Of a DNA stretch of 64,000 bases, positions 58,550 to 64,000 are shown in pieces. The stretch lies in contig NZ_JARXYP010000002.1 of assembly GCF_029893805.1 (NCBI RefSeq), positions 8,432,001-8,496,000 of the forward strand. The letters run 5' to 3'. Under the pieces are notes generated by a model that saw nothing but the letters and a program-made list of their open reading frames with translations, did not search any database and was not told where the DNA came from. Origin of the DNA: Streptomyces sp. SAI-135 (lineage in GTDB: Bacteria > Actinomycetota > Actinomycetes > Streptomycetales > Streptomycetaceae). A program made the position numbers and the translations under genes. The first letter of the stretch is position 1. Each line of letters opens with the position of its first letter.

Positions 58550-59623
58550 ATGAGACCGATGAGACTGAGCACCGCCTTCTGTTCCGCCGTCGCCGCCCTG
58601 TCCGCACTGGCGCTGCTCAGCGCGTGCGACAGCGGCTCCACCACGTCGGCGTCGTCGGGTGGCGCGCCGCTGGTCGGCGTCGACTACCCGCGCTCCGACA
58701 CGGACTTCTGGAACTCCTACATCAAGTACACGCCCGAGTACGGCAAGCAGCTCGGCCTCTCCCTCAAGACCACCAACTCGCAGAACGACGTCGCCAAACT
58801 CACCGCCAACGCCCAGACGTTCATCAGCCAGGGCGTCAAGGGCATCGCGATGGCCCCGCAGGACACCGCCGCCGTCGCGCCGACCCTGGCGCAGCTGGAG
58901 GCGAAGAAGATCCCGGTCGTCACCGTGGACACCCGCCCGGACAGCGGCAAGGTCTTCATGGTGGTGCGCGCCGACAACCGCGCCTACGGCGAGAAGGCGT
59001 GCCAGTACCTCGGTACCAAGCTCGGCGGCAAGGGCAAGGTCGTGATGCTGGAGGGCGGTCTCGACTCCATCAACGGCCGTGACCGCACCGAGGCGTTCAA
59101 CGACTGCATGAAGAAGCACTACCCCGGCATCAAGGTGCTCGGCGAGGCCACCAACTGGGACGGGGCCGTCGCCGCGCAGAAGCTGCAGACCGACCTGACC
59201 GCCCACCCGGACATCAGGGGCGTCTACATGCAGTCCAGCTTCGCCCTGTCCGGCACGCTCCAGGTCCTCAAGCAGAAGGGCCTGCTGGTCGGGCCCGAGG
59301 ACAGCAAGCACGTCTTCGTCGTGTCCAACGACGGCATCCCCGAGGAACTCAAGGACATCGCGGCGGGGAAGATCGACGCCACGGTCTCCCAGCCCGCCGA
59401 CCTCTACGCCAAGTACGCCCTGTACTACCTCAAGGCCGCGATCGACGGAAAGACGTTCAAGCCCGGCAGGACCGACCACGGCAGCACCATCATCCAGGTC
59501 CGCGACGGACTGCTGGAGGACCAGCTCTCCGCCCCGCTGGTCACGGCCGACGGCGGCACCTACGGCGGCGTGCCCAGCGTCAGGAGCGACGACAAGTCGC
59601 TCTGGGGCAACAACCTCGGCTGA
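58550..59623 (+). CDS. ABC transporter sugar-binding lipoprotein (type I periplasmic-binding fold)
   Basis: The 357-residue protein has a lipoprotein signal (AALSALALLSACDSGS; lipobox LSAC) and the PBP1/Peripla_BP_4 fold: GVDYPRSDTDFWNSYIKYTP, TNSQNDVAKLTANAQTFI, GVKGIAMAPQDTAAVAP, VVTVDTRPD, KVVMLEGGLDSINGRDRTEAF, VVSNDGIPEELKDIAAGKIDATVSQ. It belongs with ribose/xylose/rhamnose-type receptors, and the locus suggests L-fucose or a related deoxy sugar. ATG 58550 follows GCGAGGAAG. It starts the operon with ATPase and permease. Confidence 0.9.
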   Translation: MRPMRLSTAFCSAVAALSALALLSACDSGSTTSASSGGAPLVGVDYPRSDTDFWNSYIKYTPEYGKQLGLSLKTTNSQNDVAKLTANAQTFISQGVKGIAMAPQDTAAVAPTLAQLEAKKIPVVTVDTRPDSGKVFMVVRADNRAYGEKACQYLGTKLGGKGKVVMLEGGLDSINGRDRTEAFNDCMKKHYPGIKVLGEATNWDGAVAAQKLQTDLTAHPDIRGVYMQSSFALSGTLQVLKQKGLLVGPEDSKHVFVVSNDGIPEELKDIAAGKIDATVSQPADLYAKYALYYLKAAIDGKTFKPGRTDHGSTIIQVRDGLLEDQLSAPLVTADGGTYGGVPSVRSDDKSLWGNNLG

Positions 59624-59668
59624 TCGCCGCACGTGCGGGCAACGGCTCACGAGAACAAGGCGGTGGAG

Positions 59669-61231
59669 ATGAGCGACGGGCAGCGAGCAGTTCCTCCCGC
59701 GCCCGCCCCGGCGGGCGACGGACGGATCCCGACGGGTCCGCCCGTCGTGGAGGCGACGGGCATCGTCAAACGATTCGGTCCGACGGTGGCCCTGGACGGC
59801 GCCCGGATCGTCATCAGGCCGGGGGAGACACACGCGCTCGTCGGCCGCAACGGAGCCGGGAAGTCGACCCTGGTGTCGGTCCTCACCGGCCTGCAGTCCC
59901 CCGACGAGGGCACCGTCGCCTTCGGCGGCCGACCCGCTCCCCGGCCCGCCGACCGCAACGCCTGGCGGCAGCGCGTGGCCTGCGTCTACCAGAAGTCGAC
60001 GATCATCCCGACGCTGACCGTGGCCGAGAACCTCTTCCTGCACCGGCACGACCGCGGGCCGGGCCGGCTCATCAGCTGGCAGGCCACCCGGCGCCGCGCC
60101 CGGGACTTGCTGGCGACCTGGTCGGTGGACGTCGACCCGAACACCCTCGCGGGCGAACTGAGCGTCGAACAAAGGCAGTTCGTGGAGATCGCCCGGGCAC
60201 TGTCCTTCGGCGCGCGCTTCATCATCCTCGACGAGCCGACCGCCCAGCTCGACGGGGCGGCGATCAACCGGCTCTTCGACCGCATCCGCGACCTGCAACG
60301 GCAGGGCGTGACGTTCCTGTTCATCAGTCACCACCTCCAGGAGGTCTACGAGATCTGCGACATGGTGACGGTCTTCCGCGACGCCCGGCACATCGTCACG
60401 GCGCCGGTCGCCGAACTGCCCCGCTCCGACCTCGTCGCCGCCATGACCGGTGAGGCGGCGGCCGACCGGCAAGGGGAACGGGCCGCCACCCTCGTCCCCG
60501 GCGCCGGGCCCGCACTGCGTGTGCGTGGCCTGCGGGGCGAGGTCTACGACGACGTCGGCTTCCAGGTGGGTGCCGGTGAGATCGTCGGCCTCGCGGGCGC
60601 CGCCGGCAGCGGTCGCACCGAGGTCGCCGAGACGGTCGTGGGGCTGCGGGCGGCAGCCGCGGGCCAGGTGGAGATCGCCGGGCGCCGGCCCCGGCCGGGC
60701 AGCGTGCCCGCCGCGCTCGCCGCCGGCGCCGGGTTCGTCCCCCAGGACCGGCACCACCAGGGCTTCGTCCCCGGCATGTCCGTCGCGGACAACGCCACCC
60801 TGTCCGTGCCCGAGCGCCTCGGCCCGAACGGGTTCCTCAGCCGCAGCCGCCGCGACCGGATCGCCAAGGGCATGATCGAGTACCTGGCGATCAAGACCCC
60901 CGGCCCCGAACTGCCCGTCTCCGACCTGTCCGGAGGCAATCAGCAGAAGGTCGTCATGGCCCGCGCCCTGGCCAACGACCCGCGTCTGCTGGTCCTGATC
61001 AACCCGACCGCGGGGGTGGACGTGCGCTCCAAGGAATTCCTCCTCGGCAAGGTCGAGGAGACCGCCCGGACCGGCACCGGAGTGCTCATCGCCTCCGACG
61101 AACTCGACGACCTGCGCATGTGCGACCGGGTCCTGGTGATGTTCCAGGGCCGGGTGACCTCCGAGATCGCCCGCGGCTGGCACGACCACGACCTCGTGGC
61201 CGCGATGGAAGGAGTGGACCTCAATGCCTGA
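59669..61231 (+). CDS. Sugar ABC transporter ATPase (two nucleotide-binding domains)
   Basis: The 520-residue protein is the fused double-ATPase of CUT2-type sugar importers. Domain 1 has a normal Walker A (LVGRNGAGKSTL), an altered ABC signature (LSVEQRQFVEIARAL) and Walker B (FIILDEPTAQLD). Domain 2 has GAAGSGRTEV in place of Walker A, the signature DLSGGNQQKVVMARAL, and LVLINPTAGVD where a Walker B Glu would stand (Asn instead), so the second site is probably catalytically weak, as is common in this family. The ATG at 59669 is chosen over upstream GTG. It overlaps the permease gene by 8 nt. Confidence 0.9.
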   Translation: MSDGQRAVPPAPAPAGDGRIPTGPPVVEATGIVKRFGPTVALDGARIVIRPGETHALVGRNGAGKSTLVSVLTGLQSPDEGTVAFGGRPAPRPADRNAWRQRVACVYQKSTIIPTLTVAENLFLHRHDRGPGRLISWQATRRRARDLLATWSVDVDPNTLAGELSVEQRQFVEIARALSFGARFIILDEPTAQLDGAAINRLFDRIRDLQRQGVTFLFISHHLQEVYEICDMVTVFRDARHIVTAPVAELPRSDLVAAMTGEAAADRQGERAATLVPGAGPALRVRGLRGEVYDDVGFQVGAGEIVGLAGAAGSGRTEVAETVVGLRAAAAGQVEIAGRRPRPGSVPAALAAGAGFVPQDRHHQGFVPGMSVADNATLSVPERLGPNGFLSRSRRDRIAKGMIEYLAIKTPGPELPVSDLSGGNQQKVVMARALANDPRLLVLINPTAGVDVRSKEFLLGKVEETARTGTGVLIASDELDDLRMCDRVLVMFQGRVTSEIARGWHDHDLVAAMEGVDLNA

Positions 61232-62261
61232 AACCGTCCTCGCGGACACCGCCGCCCCCACGAAACCCGAGGCGAGGCGGACCACGCTGCTCGGTGGCCG
61301 GATACCCCTGGCCCGGCTGCGCGACCTCGCGCTCGTCCCCGCCATCGTGGTCATCGCGATCGTCGGCCAGATAGTCAACCCGGTCTTCCTCCGGACGGAC
61401 AACCTCGTCAACGTCCTGCAGACCATGTCCGAGATGGCCCTGCTGGTCCTCGCCCAGACGATGATCCTGATCGTCAGGAAGATGGACCTGTCCCTGGAGT
61501 CGACGATGGGCCTCGCGCCCGGGGTGGCGGCCTGGCTGGTGGTGCCGACCGGCGCGGGACACGGTCTGGGACTGCTGCCCGGCGCCTGGTCGATCCCCGT
61601 CACGCTCGCCGTGGGCGCGGTCGTCGGCGTACTCAACGCGCTGCTGATCATCCGCTTCGGCCTCAACGGCTTCATCGTCACGCTCGGCATGCTGATCGTG
61701 CTGCGCGGCGTCCTCACGGGCATCTCCGGCGGCCAGACGTTCTTCCAGCTGCCGGAGTCGATGCTCTACCTCGGCACCGCCGAATGGCTCGGCATGCCCG
61801 CCTCCATCTGGATCTGCCTGGTGCTGTTCGCCGCCGCGATCGTGGTGCTCGGCTGGACCAGCTTCGGCCGCTCCCTGTACGCCATCGGAGGCAATGTCGA
61901 CGCGGCGAAGGCGGCCGGCATCCGGACCGACCGGGTGCTGTGGATCGTCCTCGTCACCGGCAGCGTGCTCGCCGCGCTCGCCGGACTGATGCTCTCCGGA
62001 CGGCTGGCCTCCGTCGCCTCGGCCCAGGGAAACGGCTACATCTTCACCGTCTTCGCCGCCGCCGTCATCGGCGGGATCAGCCTCAACGGCGGCAAGGGCA
62101 CCATGTTCGGGGCGTTCTGCGGCATCCTGCTGCTCTTCCTGATCCAGAACGTGCTCACCCTGGGCGGTGTACCCGCGCAGTGGATCGGCGCCCTCAACGG
62201 CCTGATCATCCTGGTCGCCCTCGCCATCTCCCGCATCACGGGCGGCAAGGTCCAGGACTGA
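61224..62261 (+). CDS. Sugar ABC transporter permease (RbsC-like)
   Basis: The 345-residue protein has 8-10 predicted TM helices and the BPD_transp_2 hallmarks: MDLSLESTMGLAPGVAAWL, NALLIIRFGLNGFIVTLGML, RSLYAIGGNVDAAKAAGI and the EAA-like GNGYIFTVFAAAVIGGISLNGG loop. It forms the membrane channel for the preceding ATPase and binding protein, probably as a homodimer. Overlap of 8 nt with the ATPase gene indicates coupling. Confidence 0.92.
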   Translation: MPETVLADTAAPTKPEARRTTLLGGRIPLARLRDLALVPAIVVIAIVGQIVNPVFLRTDNLVNVLQTMSEMALLVLAQTMILIVRKMDLSLESTMGLAPGVAAWLVVPTGAGHGLGLLPGAWSIPVTLAVGAVVGVLNALLIIRFGLNGFIVTLGMLIVLRGVLTGISGGQTFFQLPESMLYLGTAEWLGMPASIWICLVLFAAAIVVLGWTSFGRSLYAIGGNVDAAKAAGIRTDRVLWIVLVTGSVLAALAGLMLSGRLASVASAQGNGYIFTVFAAAVIGGISLNGGKGTMFGAFCGILLLFLIQNVLTLGGVPAQWIGALNGLIILVALAISRITGGKVQD

Positions 62262-62356
62262 CCCGCGCGGCCGAAGCCCCCTGGCCTTCCGCCGCCGCCC
62301 CACCCTTCCGCCGCAGTGGGTCCGTGTGCCCCGCCTGCTCCACAGGAGTTGCCGCC

Positions 62357-63682
62357 ATGTCCTCCTCCGTGCCCGCATCCGCCCGCATCATCGCCCTGGA
62401 CGTCCTCGACGTGCGCTTCCCGACGTCCGAGCACCTGGACGGGTCGGACGCGATGAACCCCGAACCGGACTACTCCGCCGCATACGTCGTCCTGCGCACC
62501 GACGCCGGCGACGGACTGGAGGGCCATGCCCTCGCCTTCACCACCGGCCGCGGCAACGATGTCCAGGCCGCCGCCGTCGCGGCCCTCGCCCCGCACGTGG
62601 TCGGCCTCCCGGTCGAGACGGTCTGCGCAGACCTCGGCGCGTTCTCCCGCTCCCTGGTCCACGACCCGCAACTGCGCTGGCTGGGCCCGGAGAAGGGGGC
62701 CATCCACATGGCCGTCGGGGCCGTGGTCAACGCCGCCTGGGACCTGGCCGCCAAGCGCGCGGGCAAGCCGGTGTGGCGCTTCCTCGGCGAGATGACCCCC
62801 GAGGAACTGGTCGCCCAGGTCGACTTCCGCTGGCTCAGCGACGCCCTCACCCCCGAGGAGGCCCTGGAGATCCTGCGCCGCGCCGAACCCGGCCGTGACC
62901 GGCGCATCGACCGGCTGCTCGAACGCGGCTACCCGGCCTACACCACCACCCCCGGCTGGCTCGGCTACTCCGACGAGAAACTGGCCCGCCTGGCCCGTGA
63001 AGCCGTCGCGGACGGCTTCACCCAGATCAAGCTGAAAGTCGGCGCCTCCCTGGAGGACGACGTACGGCGCATGCGCACCGCACGCGAGACGGTCGGCCAC
63101 CAGGTCCGCATCGCCGTGGACGCCAACCAGAGATGGGACGTCCGGCCCGCCATCGACTGGATGCGCGCCCTGGCCCCCTACGACCCGTACTGGATCGAGG
63201 AACCCACCTCCCCCGACGACATCCTCGGCCACGCCGCGATACGCAGCGCCGTCAGCCCCATCAAGGTCGCCACGGGCGAGCACATCGCCAACCGGGTCGT
63301 CTTCAAGCAGCTCCTCCAGGCCGGCGCGGTCGACATCGTGCAGATCGACTCCGCCCGGGTTGGCGGCGTCAACGAGAACATCGCGATCCTGCTGCTCGCC
63401 GCCAAGTTCGGCGTGCCGGTCTGCCCGCACGCCGGAGGGGTGGGCCTGTGCGAGATGGTCCAGCACCTGTCGATGTTCGACTACGTCGCCGTCTCCGGCA
63501 CCATCGAGGACCGCGTCATCGAGTACGTCGACCACCTGCACGAGCACTTCGTCGACCCGGTGCGCATCGCCGACGGCCACTACCTCGCACCGACCGCGCC
63601 GGGACTCAGCGCGCAGATGCACACGGACTCCCTCAAGGAGTACGCCTACCCCGACGGCCCCGTCTGGTCCGCCCGTGTCTGA
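62357..63682 (+). CDS. L-fuconate dehydratase (enolase superfamily)
   Basis: The 441-residue enzyme matches L-fuconate dehydratase: IIALDVLDVRFPTSEHLDGSDAMNPEPDYS near the start, MAVGAVVNAAWDLAAKRAGKPVW, the base-bearing KLKVGASLEDDV, metal ligands in AVDANQRWDV, IEEPTSPDD and ATGEHIANR, and the His catalytic segment CPHAGGVGLCEMVQHL. It converts L-fuconate to 2-keto-3-deoxy-L-fuconate, a step of the oxidative (non-phosphorylating) L-fucose pathway. ATG 62357 follows AGGAG. Fucose dehydrogenase, lactonase and later enzymes are not in the window; they may lie beyond the right edge. Confidence 0.9.
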   Translation: MSSSVPASARIIALDVLDVRFPTSEHLDGSDAMNPEPDYSAAYVVLRTDAGDGLEGHALAFTTGRGNDVQAAAVAALAPHVVGLPVETVCADLGAFSRSLVHDPQLRWLGPEKGAIHMAVGAVVNAAWDLAAKRAGKPVWRFLGEMTPEELVAQVDFRWLSDALTPEEALEILRRAEPGRDRRIDRLLERGYPAYTTTPGWLGYSDEKLARLAREAVADGFTQIKLKVGASLEDDVRRMRTARETVGHQVRIAVDANQRWDVRPAIDWMRALAPYDPYWIEEPTSPDDILGHAAIRSAVSPIKVATGEHIANRVVFKQLLQAGAVDIVQIDSARVGGVNENIAILLLAAKFGVPVCPHAGGVGLCEMVQHLSMFDYVAVSGTIEDRVIEYVDHLHEHFVDPVRIADGHYLAPTAPGLSAQMHTDSLKEYAYPDGPVWSARV

Positions 63683-63742
63683 CGGCCGCCGTACGCCGGG
63701 AGCCGTCCGCCCGCCGCCCGACAAGAAGGAGAGGACACTCCC

Positions 63743-63921
63743 GTGCTCCTGACCGGACTGCTGCATCCGGGCATCCTCGAATCCCTGGCCGAGCCGGGTC
63801 ACGGCGCCCGCGTCCTGCGCGCCCTGCCCGTCGAGGCAGCCCACGTGATGGTGCCGCCACCGCGTTCTACGGCCTTGCGCCCGTCGCCGCACAGGGAGAC
63901 ACGACGGCCGGAACGAGCTGA
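63743..63921 (+). pseudogene. Degraded RbsD/FucU-family (L-fucose mutarotase) gene
   Basis: GTG 63743 follows a strong GAAGGAGAGG site and begins like RbsD/FucU (VLLTGLLHPGILESLAEPGH). The expected middle is missing: GHGARVL joins RALPVEAAHVMVP directly, a loss of roughly 40 residues. After that the frame slips; the family-like C-terminal segment TAFYGLAP lies in the other frame, which stops at 63919-63921. FucU interconverts alpha and beta L-fucose. The wrecked copy suggests that spontaneous mutarotation is enough here or that the function is supplied elsewhere. The last 79 bp of the window show nothing I can assign. Confidence 0.7.
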
Positions 63922-64000
63922 TCACACCCCACCGAACATCGTGCCGAACCGCGCAGCACACATCGCCACGGATGCCGAGCCCTCGGTGTCCGCCCCCGGT

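Noticed and set aside
58523..61723. 1066-residue minus-strand open frame over the ABC transporter genes
   Set aside because: It is antisense to three well-recognised transporter genes and shows no domain of its own.

Overview
The window looks like chromosomal DNA of a Streptomyces or a very close actinomycete. The coding sequence is very GC-rich with GTG starts, and many genes overlap as ATGA or GTGA. It carries a conservon (cvnABCD plus a P450), a mycothiol-dependent isomerase-family protein, a LAETG-type sortase substrate, several SpoIIE phosphatases with anti-sigma-like ATPase domains, and a set of secreted plant-polysaccharide hydrolases. I saw no rRNA, tRNA, CRISPR array, insertion sequence or phage gene. 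Most product calls come from conserved motifs read by eye. No database search was run.

Layout. 1-8.3 kb (minus strand): the start of an FAD monooxygenase, a (CAGCA)7 repeat, an FprA-type ferredoxin reductase with an iron-box-like site, and two large SpoIIE phosphatases, one with five 27-residue repeats. 8.4-11.5 kb: a DauR/YheO-like regulator, a wrecked ornithine-cyclodeaminase-family gene and a D-serine dehydratase-type PLP enzyme, apparently a D-amino-acid module. 11.7-17.5 kb: an acyl-CoA oxidase-like protein, an ArsR/SRPBCC pair, a lipoprotein, an MDMPI-fold protein, a hypothetical protein and a hemerythrin. 17.5-24.3 kb: a molybdopterin oxidoreductase without N-terminal Fe-S cysteines and a helical partner, an M20 amidohydrolase, a coupled nucleotidyltransferase-BON-phosphoesterase operon and a DEDDh exonuclease. 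24.5-29 kb: a wall-anchored DUF1996 protein, a class C beta-lactamase-fold hydrolase and a GNAT protein.

29.4-33.4 kb is a complete five-gene conservon resembling rarABCDE, whose P450 lacks the ExxR motif. It ends at an 18-bp terminator stem and is followed by a TPR protein and an APH-fold kinase. 36.2-42.8 kb pairs a minus-strand catabolic operon (ligJ, ligI and an MFS transporter, from the lower protocatechuate/gallate 4,5-cleavage route) with a divergent response regulator, histidine kinase and orphan TAXI binding protein. I propose that this three-part sensor controls the lig/MFS operon. OsmC, a GlxA-like regulator and GAPDH follow.

45.5-54 kb is a divergent hemicellulose locus. GH43 and GH10-GH62 run on the minus strand. 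GH27-CBM13, GH43-CBM6 and an esterase-CBM2 run on the plus strand. The shared 353-bp promoter region has two opposed sigma-70-like promoters, each with a CGAAA/TTTCG palindrome about 22 bp past its predicted start, and a third copy lies between them. A third SpoIIE phosphatase follows. 56.8-64 kb is an L-fucose locus: GH29 alpha-fucosidase, divergent from a sugar ABC transporter, L-fuconate dehydratase and a decayed mutarotase (fucU/rbsD) gene. A promoter there is bracketed by a perfect 11-bp inverted repeat.
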